From the NCBI RefSeq assembly GCF_000717645.1, contig NZ_JNZZ01000007.1:183483-247482 (forward strand): a DNA stretch of 64,000 bases. Direction: 5' to 3'. Below are positions 27,050-36,000 of the stretch, one piece after another. Within the stretch, counting starts at the first letter, position 1; each line of letters begins with the position of its first letter. The position numbers and the translations under genes were made by a program. This stretch comes from Streptomyces californicus. Lineage in GTDB: Bacteria; Actinomycetota; Actinomycetes; Streptomycetales; Streptomycetaceae. The notes under the pieces are model-generated. The model did not search any database. It was not told the DNA's origin and saw only the letters and a list, made by a program, of their open reading frames with translations.

Positions 27050-28152
27050 GCATGCTCCAACTCCTGCTCGCCGCGCTCCTGGTCCTGGCCAACGGCTTCT
27101 TCGTCGGCGCCGAGTTCGCCCTCGTCTCGGTCCGCCGCAGCCAGATCGAACCGCTGGCCGCCCAGGGCTCCGGCCGGGCCCGCACGGTCCTGCACGGCCT
27201 GGAGAACCTGCCGCAGATGATGGCCGCCGCCCAGTTCGGCATCACCGTCTGCTCCCTCACCCTCGGAGCCGTCGCCGAACCGACCGTCGCCCACCTCCTG
27301 GAGCCGGTCTTCCACGCGGCGCACGTCCCGGACGGGCTGGTCCACCCCCTCGGCTTCGCACTCGCGCTGCTGTCCGTGGTGGTCCTGCACCTGGTCATCG
27401 GCGAGATGGTCCCCAAGAACCTCGCGATGGCGGCCCCCGAGCGGACCGCGCTGTGGCTCAGCCCCGGCCTGGTCGCCTTCGCCCGGATCTGCCGCCCGGT
27501 CACCACCGCGCTCGGCGCCTGTGCCGGCCTGGTGCTGCGGCTCTTCGGCGTGGAGCCGAAGGACGAGGTGGAGGCCGTCTTCACCAGCGAGCAGCTCAAC
27601 CGGCTCGTGGAGGACTCCGGCCAGGCCGGCCTCCTCGCCCCGGCGGCGGCGACGCGCCTGGAGGACGCCCTCGAACTCGGCAGCAGGCCCGTCCTCGACG
27701 TCCTGCTGGAGCCGGCGTCCCTGGTCACCGTCGACCCGTCGGTGACCCCGCGCCGGATCGAGGAGCTGACGGTGCGCACCGGCTTCTCCCGCTTCCCGGT
27801 CTGCGCCGGGGACGGTGGCCCCTTCATGGGCTACCTGCACGTCAAGGACGTCCTGGAGCTGGAGGACGCCGACCGGGCGGTCCCGCTGCAGCTCTGGCGT
27901 CCGATGACGACCGTACGGGCCGAACTCCCGCTGGACGACGCCCTGACCGTGATGCGCCGCGCCGCGACGCATCTGGCCCAGGTCGCCGACGCCTCGGGCC
28001 GGACCCTCGGCCTGGTCGCCATGGAGGACGTCCTGGAGACCCTGGTGGGCGAGGTCCGCGACCCGGCCCACCGGGTGGTCTCGGTGCCCCGCCGCACGGT
28101 GGACGTACCGAAGGGGCCGGAGCTGCCCGCGCCCGGCGCACTCGTGCACTGA
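27046..28152 (+). CDS. Second CNNM/CBS membrane protein, lacking the CorC_HlyC domain
   Basis: A 368-residue paralogue of the preceding gene. It has the DUF21 domain (opens with LLAALLVLANGFFVGAEFALVSV) and a CBS pair, but ends soon after a degenerate MEDVLETLVGEVRD, so the C-terminal CorC_HlyC domain is missing and the EYGGTAG box is replaced by DASGRTLG. The coupled order suggests the two products work as a heteromer. Metal transport is inferred from the family. Confidence 0.88.
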   Translation: MSMLQLLLAALLVLANGFFVGAEFALVSVRRSQIEPLAAQGSGRARTVLHGLENLPQMMAAAQFGITVCSLTLGAVAEPTVAHLLEPVFHAAHVPDGLVHPLGFALALLSVVVLHLVIGEMVPKNLAMAAPERTALWLSPGLVAFARICRPVTTALGACAGLVLRLFGVEPKDEVEAVFTSEQLNRLVEDSGQAGLLAPAAATRLEDALELGSRPVLDVLLEPASLVTVDPSVTPRRIEELTVRTGFSRFPVCAGDGGPFMGYLHVKDVLELEDADRAVPLQLWRPMTTVRAELPLDDALTVMRRAATHLAQVADASGRTLGLVAMEDVLETLVGEVRDPAHRVVSVPRRTVDVPKGPELPAPGALVH

Positions 28153-28226
28153 GTCCGGCGCCCGCCCGCGAGGGGTGCGGCAGCCACGCCGTACGGGTGG
28201 CCGCCGCGCCCCTCGCACGCGTACGG

Positions 28227-28261
28227 GGCCGTACCGGAGGAACACCTCCTCCGGTACGGCC
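28227..28261. terminator. 15-bp bidirectional hairpin between CNNM and AAA ATPase genes
   Basis: Arms 28227-28241 and 28247-28261 are perfect over 15 bp (GGCCGTACCGGAGGA) around ACACC. The right arm abuts the stop codon of the converging ATPase gene, so it can terminate both transcripts. Confidence 0.8.
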
Positions 28262-30166
28262 TCACACCGCGCCCGGCTCCTGCCTGCCCCGGCCCACGGG
28301 CCCGCGCCCCGACAGCACCTCGCCGTACGCCTGCATCAGGTCCGGGAGCCGCAGCGTCGACAGATCCTCCCGGGTCGGCGCGGACCGGTAGCCGGAGAGC
28401 CGCAGATCGCGGTAGGCGCAGCTCTTCTCGTACAGCGTCCGCAGGAAGCGGCCGTTGCCCAGTTCGTCGATCCACCCCTGGTCCACCACATGGCCGCTGA
28501 TGGACCGCAGCTCGTCCACCGACTCCTCGTCCCACACGTCGTCGTTCTCGGCGGCCAGGACGCCCCCGATCGCGGTGAGTTCGAGCGGCCGGTAGCTGGG
28601 GAAGTCGACCCGGGTGGTGAAGCGGGAGGAGAGCCCCGGGTTGGTGGCGAGCAGCCGGTCCATGCCCTCCGGGTACCCCGCGAGGATGACGACGAGATGG
28701 TCCCGGTTGTCCTCGGCCCGCTTCAGGAGCACCTGGAGCGCCTCGTCTCCGTACGCGTCCCCCTTGCTGTAACCGGAGTTGGCCAGGCTGTACGCCTCGT
28801 CGACGAAGAGCACCCCGCCCAGCGCCGAGTCGATCAGCTCATTGGCCTTCACCGCCGTCTGGCCGAGGAACTCCCCGACCAGATCGGACCGTTGCGCCTC
28901 GACCAGATGGTCGCCGCCGAGCAGCCCGAGGGCGTAGAACACCCGGCCCAGGATGCGCGCCACCGTCGTCTTGCCGGTGCCGGAGGGGCCGGAGAAGACG
29001 AAGTGGCGCTTCGGCGGCTGCACGGGCAGCCCCTGCTCGGCCCGCAGCCGCGCCATGTTGAGCTGCGCCGAGAGCGCCTTCACCTGCCGCTTCACCGGCT
29101 CCAGGCCGACCATCCGCTCCAACTGCGCCAGCGCATCGGCCAGCAGGGCGGGATCGCTGGGCCCGGCGGGGAAGGGCGGCGGCTTGCGGATCCTGGTGCG
29201 GCGGGACCCCTCGACCGGATCGGGAGGGCCCGGCGCCGGCTCGTCCCCGAGCAGCACCCCGTCGCCCAGCGGCCACGCCTCGCGCCCGTCCAGCGGATCG
29301 AGGCCCAGCAGCGCGTCCCCCTCCGGCAACGCCTCAGCGCCCGGGGCCCCCGCGCCGAAACCGGACAGGGACACCGCGGCCAGATCCGCCGCCTCGTCGT
29401 ACCCGTCGCCCTCCACCAGCGCCGCGAGCCGGGCCGAGGTGTCCATGAACGCCGGGTCGACCCGGTGCACCGCCCGGTACAGCGGGAGGGCGGCCGCGCT
29501 GCGCCCGGTGCCCTCATGGGCGCGCGCCAGCCAGTAACGCAGCTCCTTGCGCTGCGGCTGCTCACTGCGACATCGCATCAGCGCGGCCGACAGGAGCGGC
29601 TCCGCCTGCCCGAACATCTCCAGTCGCACCCGGGCCATCCCGCCGAACAGCCCGGCCTCGATGCCCAGCATCGGATCGTCGACGAGCTGCTCGGTGCAGC
29701 GCACCAACTGCTCCCAGTCCTTGACCAGATACGAGCGGCAGGCGTGCAGGAACCGCACCTGCGGGTCCGTGTCCACCGGCGGCAGCCCGGCCAACGCCCG
29801 GTCCAGCTCCGGCACATGGCGGCCGTCCAGCCAGTGCGAGGCGTGCGCCAGCAGCAGATCACGGGCGCTCTCCAGCACCGGCTGCACCCACCAGCCGAGC
29901 CAGTACCAGGAGTTGAGCGTGCGCCGGTGGCGTGTGCGCTGCTCGCCGAAGCGGTCGCGGTGCTGGTACATGCGTAACAGGGCCGTCGTGGTGTCGACGC
30001 GCAGCGCGTGGAGGCCGAGCCAGCCGTCCGCCATGCCCGGATCGAGCCGCACCGCAGCCCTGAACTCCTCCTCGGCCTGCGGATAGGCGCCCATCGTGTA
30101 GGCGTCCATGCCACGCAGCCAGGCGAGGTCGGCAGGGGCGCCGGCGCCCTGTGTGCCGATGTTCAT
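28262..30166 (-). CDS. TPR-AAA+ ATPase (EccA/CbxX/SpoVK-like)
   Basis: A 634-residue protein with an N-terminal TPR-like helical region (MGAYPQAEEEFRAAVRLDP near residues 25-43 and further repeats), an acidic/proline-rich linker, and a C-terminal AAA+ domain of the CbxX/CfqX type. Walker A GPSGTGKTT is near 393-401 and Walker B VLFVDEAY near 450, followed by the AAA arginine-rich SSRFTTRVDFPSY. The same domain order is found in EccA of type VII secretion systems, but no esx or ecc genes are nearby. The ATG at 30166 follows GGGGGA. A structured leader of about 285 nt precedes it. Confidence 0.85.
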   Translation of the reverse strand: MNIGTQGAGAPADLAWLRGMDAYTMGAYPQAEEEFRAAVRLDPGMADGWLGLHALRVDTTTALLRMYQHRDRFGEQRTRHRRTLNSWYWLGWWVQPVLESARDLLLAHASHWLDGRHVPELDRALAGLPPVDTDPQVRFLHACRSYLVKDWEQLVRCTEQLVDDPMLGIEAGLFGGMARVRLEMFGQAEPLLSAALMRCRSEQPQRKELRYWLARAHEGTGRSAAALPLYRAVHRVDPAFMDTSARLAALVEGDGYDEAADLAAVSLSGFGAGAPGAEALPEGDALLGLDPLDGREAWPLGDGVLLGDEPAPGPPDPVEGSRRTRIRKPPPFPAGPSDPALLADALAQLERMVGLEPVKRQVKALSAQLNMARLRAEQGLPVQPPKRHFVFSGPSGTGKTTVARILGRVFYALGLLGGDHLVEAQRSDLVGEFLGQTAVKANELIDSALGGVLFVDEAYSLANSGYSKGDAYGDEALQVLLKRAEDNRDHLVVILAGYPEGMDRLLATNPGLSSRFTTRVDFPSYRPLELTAIGGVLAAENDDVWDEESVDELRSISGHVVDQGWIDELGNGRFLRTLYEKSCAYRDLRLSGYRSAPTREDLSTLRLPDLMQAYGEVLSGRGPVGRGRQEPGAV

Positions 30167-30383
30167 CAGGTCCCCCACAAACCGTGCCCCCAGGATGTCC
30201 CGCCCGCACAGCATGCCCACCTGAGCGTGCTGAATCACGGCGCGGGGGAAGGGAATTGACCACACCGAGGTGCATCGTACCCGCGCACGGGGGAGCATCC
30301 GCCCGACGGCCGAGCGCCGGGGGCGGTGACCGAGAGTGAGGGGATCGCTCTGCGTAGTCGCCGGAATGGGGGGTGAGCGCAGG

Positions 30384-30450
30384 GCGAAGCCCCCGATCAC
30401 GGGGGAACAACCGGGGGCTTCGCGTCTGCGGGGGCTCCGAAAAGCCGCAC
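30384..30450 (-). ncRNA. Candidate small RNA or structured leader with C-rich loops
   Basis: On the minus strand, downstream of the promoter at 30457-30486, two hairpins follow: TGCGG/CCGCA (30449-30427) with a loop carrying GCCCC, then a perfect 12-bp stem GCGAAGCCCCCG/CGGGGGCTTCGC (30423-30384) with a 16-nt loop containing CCCCC. Two hairpins with C-runs in the loops recall the actinobacterial 6C RNA class, although the runs are only five C. It could instead be the leader of the AAA ATPase mRNA. Confidence 0.45.
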
Positions 30451-30456
30451 AATGAG

Positions 30457-30486
30457 AACGTAAGACCAGTACGGGCCCCCGGTCAA
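30457..30486 (-). promoter_or_regulatory. Promoter TTGACC-N18-TACGTT upstream of the hairpin RNA
   Basis: TTGACC at 30486-30481 and TACGTT at 30462-30457 on the minus strand, spaced 18 nt, a good vegetative promoter for Streptomyces. It points toward the AAA ATPase gene and lies just beyond the end of the kinase gene. Confidence 0.6.
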
Positions 30487-30523
30487 GCAGAGTTGGGGCC
30501 CTTCGGGGTCGAATTCCGACGGC

Positions 30524-31153
30524 TCAACGAGACGGGCCGATTCGGCTACCGTCCGTGACGTCGCGGTTCACTCCCGCTGTCACGGCCGGCCCCGGCGACC
30601 ACCCGTATCCCACCGGCAACTGACGTACCAGCGCGTCGGCGTGGGGCCGTGACGGGTCCTCGGCGAAATGCCGCTCCTCTGCCCGCGTCCACCCGTCCCA
30701 GAAACCGGTGAGCGCCGAGCCGTCCCGTCGCCTGCCCCGCTCCCAGGACTCCTCGCGCCCCAACTCCATCCAGCACAGCGCCGCCAGCCACGGCCGCACC
30801 TCGCGACGGCCCGCGCCGACCCCCTCCACCAGTACCACCGGGGCCGGCTCCAGGGTGCGAGCCGGCCCGAAGCGGCGCTCCGTCCAGTCGTACGGGGCGT
30901 AGCGCGCGGTCTCACCGCGCGAGAGCGGCAGCAGCACCTGGTCCCGCAGCCGCCCCGCCCAGCCGAACAGCTCCTCGTGCGTGGCGAGATCGTCCAGGTG
31001 GAGGACCGGCGCGCCGCCCAGCGCGGCCGCGAGGCGGGCGGCGAAGGTGCTCTTGCCCGAACCGGCGTGCCCGTCCACGGCGACCAGCCGGACGGGCCCG
31101 CAGGACGGGGGGAGTGCGGCGAGCTCTTCGGCGTGGCGGGCCAGGTCGTCCAT
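30524..31153 (-). CDS. Uridine kinase-like P-loop kinase
   Basis: A 209-residue P-loop protein. Walker A GHAGSGKST lies at residues 28-36, followed by LHLDDLATHEELFGW (the acidic segment of the uridine kinase/phosphoribulokinase fold) and VVLVEGVGAGRREVRPWL, the usual third block. It probably phosphorylates a nucleoside or related small molecule in the cytosol; the true substrate is not shown. The C-terminal ten or so residues run into the promoter of the downstream hairpin RNA. Confidence 0.8.
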   Translation of the reverse strand: MDDLARHAEELAALPPSCGPVRLVAVDGHAGSGKSTFAARLAAALGGAPVLHLDDLATHEELFGWAGRLRDQVLLPLSRGETARYAPYDWTERRFGPARTLEPAPVVLVEGVGAGRREVRPWLAALCWMELGREESWERGRRRDGSALTGFWDGWTRAEERHFAEDPSRPHADALVRQLPVGYGWSPGPAVTAGVNRDVTDGSRIGPSR

Positions 31154-31562
31154 GGCCCCAGGGTACGTTCCGGCACGCGGGCGTCCGGGAGGCGTGGCAG
31201 GTCATGGCCGTGGCCCGGGCCGTCGGCCGCCAGTGGTCCAGACCCATATTGGTCCGGCGGCCACGGTCGAACCGCTGGCCCGACCCGCGCGCCACCGGGA
31301 TAGTTGGCGCACGGCACGGCACCACTGCTCCACGTACGTTCGCACGGCACCACTGCTCCACGTACACGTTCGCCCGGCACCACCCCGCTCCACGCACGCG
31401 TCGCACGGCACCACACCGCACCACACACGCGTCGCACGGCACGGCACACACCGGCGCACGGATCGCCCGCCCCGGCGCGGCGCCCCACCGCACCCTCGCG
31501 CCCCACCGCACCCGCAGACCAGTTTCCGTACCCGTCACCGCATCAGACCGGGGGTCACGCCC
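31154..31562. other. Intergenic region with ~30-nt tandem repeats before the C39 peptidase
   Basis: 409 nt. Most of it is the repeat array listed next. It should also contain the peptidase promoter and that of the kinase on the other strand; I see no convincing -35/-10 pair. The start region of the peptidase lacks a strong purine-rich SD. Confidence 0.5.
31308..31455. repeat. About five imperfect tandem copies of a 30-31-nt unit
   Basis: Units start at about 31308, 31341, 31371, 31402 and 31433, each opening with CGCACGGCACCAC (or close) and continuing with GCTCCACGTACGTT-like sequence. The first two are almost identical; the later ones diverge progressively. There are no spacers, so it is not a CRISPR array. 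Confidence 0.75.
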
Positions 31563-32942
31563 ATGACCAGTCCGACTTCGCGCAGGACCGTTCTGACCGC
31601 CGCGATCGCCGCGGCGGCCGGCGCCTCCGCGGCGACCGCCTCCGCCGCGTTCGCCTCGCCCGCCCCATCAACGTCCGGCGGCCCGACCGCTCGCCCGTCC
31701 GCCGCTCCGAAGGCCCTCGTGGACAACCGCTTCTGGCACACCTACACCGACTGGCGCCGCGGCGCCGGGGACGGGACCCGGGTCCTCCCCGGCCTCCGGC
31801 CCGGTCTGGTGATCGCGTCCCCGGCCGGCCGCAGCGACTACACCGACCCGCACACCGGTACGACGGCCGCGTGGGAGTACGCCGTCTGGACCTCGCCCGA
31901 GCACCGTTGCGCCGTCCCCGCCACCGAGGTGATCGCCTCCTGGAACGCCCGGACCCCGGCGGGCACCTGGATCCAGACCGAGCTGAGCGGCCGGTACGCG
32001 GACGGCACCGCGACCCCCTGGTTCGTGATGGGCCGCTGGGCCTCGGGCGACGGCGACATCCGCCGCACCTCCGTGGACGGCCAGGGAGACCCGCACAGCA
32101 CCGTGTGGACCGACACCCTCTCGGTGGACGACCCGGCGAGCGGCGTGCGCCTGGTCTCCTACCGGCTGCGGCTGACGCTGTACCGCACCCCGGGCAGCCG
32201 CCTCACCCCGACCGTGTGGCGGGCCGGCGCGATGGCCTCCGACGTCCCCGACCGCTTCACCGTCCCCGCGAGCGCCGCGGGCCCCGCCCGCGAACTGCCG
32301 GTGCCCCGCTACTCGCAGAACGTCCACATCGGGCAGTACCCCGAGTACGACAACGGCGGCGAGGCGTGGTGCAGCCCCACCTCCTCGCAGATGATCATCG
32401 AGTACTGGGGCCGCCGCCCCACCGCCCGCGACCTGGCCTGGGTCAAGCCCGGCCTGCCCGACCCCCAGGTCTGCCACGCGGCCCGGTACACCTACGACTA
32501 CCAGTACGAGGGTTGCGGCAACTGGCCGTTCAACGCCGCGTACGCCGCGACGTACCGCGACCTGAACGCCGTCGTCACCCGCCTCGGCTCGCTCGACGAC
32601 GTGGAGCGGCTGATCCGCGTGGGCATCCCGGTCATCACCTCCCAGTCCTTCCTGAAGGAGGAGCTGACCGGGGCGGGCTACGGGACGGCCGGCCACCTGA
32701 TGACGGTCATCGGCTTCACCCGCGAGGGCGACGTCATCGCCAACGACCCCGCGTCCCCCGACAACCGGGCGGTGCGCCGCGTCTACCGGCGGCGGGAGTT
32801 CGAGAACATCTGGCTGCGGACCAAGCGGTACGACGCCAACGGCGCCGTACGGAGCGGCACCGGCGGGGTCTGCTACGTCTACTGGCCCTCGGACCTCTCG
32901 CCGTCCCGGCGGCGCGTGCTGCGGGAGCTGGGCCTGGTGTGA
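31563..32942 (+). CDS. Tat-exported C39 family peptidase
   Basis: A 459-residue secreted protein. The N-terminus SRRTVLTAAIAAAAG is a twin-arginine signal (Arg7-Arg8), with cleavage expected near residue 32. A beta-rich domain (about 50-235) precedes a C-terminal papain-like C39 peptidase domain: Cys270 in EAWCSPTSS, His378 in TAGHLMTV and Asp395 in ANDPAS form a plausible catalytic triad. Such proteins lack the ABC transporter of bacteriocin C39 peptidases and probably act extracellularly on an unknown peptide or cell-wall target. The ATG at 31563 is chosen by the signal peptide. Confidence 0.87.
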   Translation: MTSPTSRRTVLTAAIAAAAGASAATASAAFASPAPSTSGGPTARPSAAPKALVDNRFWHTYTDWRRGAGDGTRVLPGLRPGLVIASPAGRSDYTDPHTGTTAAWEYAVWTSPEHRCAVPATEVIASWNARTPAGTWIQTELSGRYADGTATPWFVMGRWASGDGDIRRTSVDGQGDPHSTVWTDTLSVDDPASGVRLVSYRLRLTLYRTPGSRLTPTVWRAGAMASDVPDRFTVPASAAGPARELPVPRYSQNVHIGQYPEYDNGGEAWCSPTSSQMIIEYWGRRPTARDLAWVKPGLPDPQVCHAARYTYDYQYEGCGNWPFNAAYAATYRDLNAVVTRLGSLDDVERLIRVGIPVITSQSFLKEELTGAGYGTAGHLMTVIGFTREGDVIANDPASPDNRAVRRVYRRREFENIWLRTKRYDANGAVRSGTGGVCYVYWPSDLSPSRRRVLRELGLV

Positions 32943-32948
32943 GCGCGG

Positions 32949-33004
32949 GCGGCCCCGCGGCCCGGCGGCGCCCCTGAGGCGGCTCCGGGCCGGTCCGGGG
33001 CCGC
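32949..33004 (+). terminator. Nested 17-bp hairpin after the C39 peptidase
   Basis: Outer arms GCGGCCCCG (32949-32957) and CGGGGCCGC (32996-33004), inner arms CGGCCCGG (32958-32965) and CCGGGCCG (32985-32992), with a 3-nt bulge between them on the right. It begins 6 nt after the stop codon. Confidence 0.6.
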
Positions 33005-33081
33005 GCCGCCACCGGGTGCTCGGGCGGGAGAACTTCGCGATCGCCCGGCGCGCGATGATCACGGGATGCCACAGTGGGGGC

Positions 33082-36000
33082 ATGCGTAGTGACGAGGCCG
33101 GCGTGCGGGGATCGGTCACCGACCTGGTGCGGGAGCGGTGGGGGGTCGCGCTGGGAGGGAAGTTCCCGGAGCGGTTCACGGAGCCGGGGTGGAGTTACGA
33201 GGAGGCAGTGGGACGCCGCTGCCCCGAGTGCGGCGGCGAACTCCACGCCCTGCGCAAGCCGTACGAGTCCCAGGGGCGCACCTACCAGTACACGGCGCTC
33301 GTCTGTCCCTCTTGTCCCGCCGCGTTCACTCTCGCGGATCTCGGGGTGAAGCGGTACGACCAACTGGCCGGAAAGGTGCCCGGCCAGGCCGTGCGCTCGC
33401 CCCGGCCCGGCCCGGCGTCCGCGCCGGCCGTGAGCCGCTCGGACCGGCCGGACGTCGCCGTGACCGCGGTCGTGCGCGTCCCGGGGCAGCCGCCCCTCCG
33501 GGTGCGCATGGTCACCGGACCGGTGTGGCCGGGGGACCTGGAGGCGCCCGACGCGACCGAACCGCGCGCGCTGCTGTGGTGCGCGACCGCCGACCCCGCG
33601 TGGCGCCCGGCCGACGCGGCGCTCGCGGCGGCCGATGACGTGCGGGTGATCCTTCCCGAGGGCGCGGCGTACGGGGCCCTGCGGGCGTGGCTGGAGGAGC
33701 GGGGTGTTCCGTACCGGGTCAGCGGGTACTGGGAGGAGGCCGGGCAGGTCGGCACGGTCGGGGACACCGGCGACCGCACCGAACTGGTCGCGGCCGGTCC
33801 GGACGGCGCCGCCCCGGCCACCGGTCGCTGGGCGGCCGCGGCCCGGGACGCCTTCGCCGCCCAGTGGGACGCGCTGGAGGAGCTGCCGGAGGGCGCCGTC
33901 GAGGCGTACGTGCCCGTCGGCAGCCTCGTGCCCGACGCCTGGGCCGCCATGCTGCCGCACCCGTCGTTCAACCCGGTGCAGGCCGCCGCCGTCCCGGCGG
34001 TGCTGGAGGGCACCGGGCACCTCGTCGTCGTGGCGCCGACGGGCGCGGGAAAGACCCCGATCGGGATGGTCGCCGCCCTGGAGGCGCACGCCCGCGGCCG
34101 CAAGGCCGCCTGGCTGGTGCCGCAGCGCTCGCTCACCGACGAACTCGACCGCGAACTGAGGCTGTGGCGTGACCGGGGACTGCGGGTGGTGCGCCTGACC
34201 GGTGAGGCGGCGGTGGACACGGAGCTGATCCGGTCGGCCGACGTCTGGGTCGCCACCACCGAGAAGTTCGAGGCGATCTGCCGCGCCGGCTCGTTGCGGG
34301 ACGCGCTCGCCGAGGTCGGCTGCCTGGTCGTCGACGAGATCCATCTGCTCGGCGACCCGACGCGCGGCGCGGTCCTGGAGGCGCTGCTCGCCCGCGTACG
34401 GGACGACAGCGCGGCCACCCGCATCGTCGGCCTGTCCGCGACGGTCGCCAACGCGGACGAGGTCGCGGACTGGCTCGGTGCCCGGCTCGTCCGCACCGTC
34501 TGGCGGCCCACCCGGCTCACCTGGCAACTGCCCCTCCTGCCCCCGGTCGACGAGGCCGACCGGACGCGTCGCGCCGCCGTCCGCACCGAGGCCGCCGTCC
34601 GCATCACCCGCCAGGTCACCGGCGACGGCGGCAGCGTCCTCGTCTTCTGCGGCAGCAAACGCGGGGTACGGTCCACGGCGCTCGCGCTGGCCGCCGACCG
34701 GGGCGTGCCCGTCACCGGCGTGGACGCCGACGACGCCGAGGAGGTGGAACGGCTGTGCACCAAGGCGGGCGTACGGCTGCACTACCGGGACTGGCCGTAC
34801 AAGCGGGAGGCCGAGCAGGCGTTCCGCGCCCGCGAGGCGGAGATCCTGGTGGCCACCTCCACGGTGGCGGCCGGCGTCAACCTGCCCGCCCGGGCGGTGA
34901 TCGTCCGCGACACGACCCTGGGACTGGACCGGGTCGAGGTGTCGATGGTCCAGCAGATGTTCGGCCGCGCCGGGCGCATCGGCGCCGGTGAGCGCGAGGG
35001 CTGGGCGTTCCTGCTGTGCGACCCGGCCGAACGGGCCCACTGGCAGGCCCGGCTGGCCGCCGGGTACACCGTACGGTCGCGGCTCGACGAGCACCTGCCC
35101 GACCACCTCCTCGCCGAGACCGTGCAGGAGAGGCTGTCGACCCTGGAGGAAGCGGAGCGCTGGTGGGCCGGCACGTTCGCCGCGTACCAGGGCCACGACA
35201 GCGTCGAACCGCTGCACGACGCCGCGCGGTTCCTCGCCCTGGTGGGCTGCCTCCGGCCCACCGCGGACGCGGACCGCCTGGAACCCAGCCCCCTGGGCCG
35301 GCTGACCAGCCGCTTCATGGTGGACGCCGCGGTCGCCGACGACATGGCGACGGCGCTGGGGCAAGCGCCGGTGCCCGACGATCCGCTCGCGGCCGAGCGG
35401 GCGCTCGCCTTCCTGCTCAGCACCCGCCTGCCCGTACTCGAACAGGCGCCGTTCACCGAGCGGGCGAAGGCCGCTCTGCGTCGGGTCCTGCGCGAGGCCG
35501 AGGACGCGGAGACGGACGACCCGTGGGGGATCGGTCCGACGGAGGGACCCGCGCCCGACGGCGAGCAGCGACCGCAGGCCGGCGACCTCGCCCGCGCGGT
35601 CCTGCTGCTCGCGGCGGACCGCCCCCGCCTCTTCCGCGGCCGGCCCGCCTACGTCCTCGGCATCCCCGTCGAATCCATGACCGGCATCCTGGAGGAGGCG
35701 CGGCGCTATCTGGCCTGGCTGGGCGCGCAGGGCCCCCTCGGCACCGTCCACCCCTGGGTCGCCGTCGTGGCCGCCGACCTCGCGCTGCGCATCCGCTGGC
35801 GCGCCCTGGGCCCGGGCCGGGGAGCCGGACGGCTGCTGTGGATGTGCGAGCGCATGGCCACGGCCCCGCTCGCGCCCCGGCTCGTCCCCCGTCTGTGGGA
35901 CGCGGCCCGGGCCCGGGGCATCAACGCGCCCGACTGGAGGGGCACGACCCCGCCGGGCGACTGCGTCCTCACCCCGGACCGCTACCGCGCCCTCCTCGCG

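Noticed and set aside
28262..30166. Type VII secretion locus
   Set aside because: Only an EccA-like ATPase is present; no WXG100, EccB/C/D/E or mycosin genes in the window.
30167..30400. Upstream extension of the AAA ATPase
   Set aside because: The open frame continues to 30400 but runs through the hairpin RNA region and has no TPR-like sequence; the ATG at 30166 has an SD-like GGGGGA.
30486..30550. A tRNA-like stretch (GGGGTCGAATTCCGAC resembles a T-arm)
   Set aside because: No cloverleaf can be completed: acceptor arms, D-arm and anticodon stem do not form, and the sequence is the 3' end of the kinase gene.
31308..31455. Possible CRISPR array
   Set aside because: The ~30-nt units are directly adjacent, without unique spacers, and diverge progressively; no cas genes are present.
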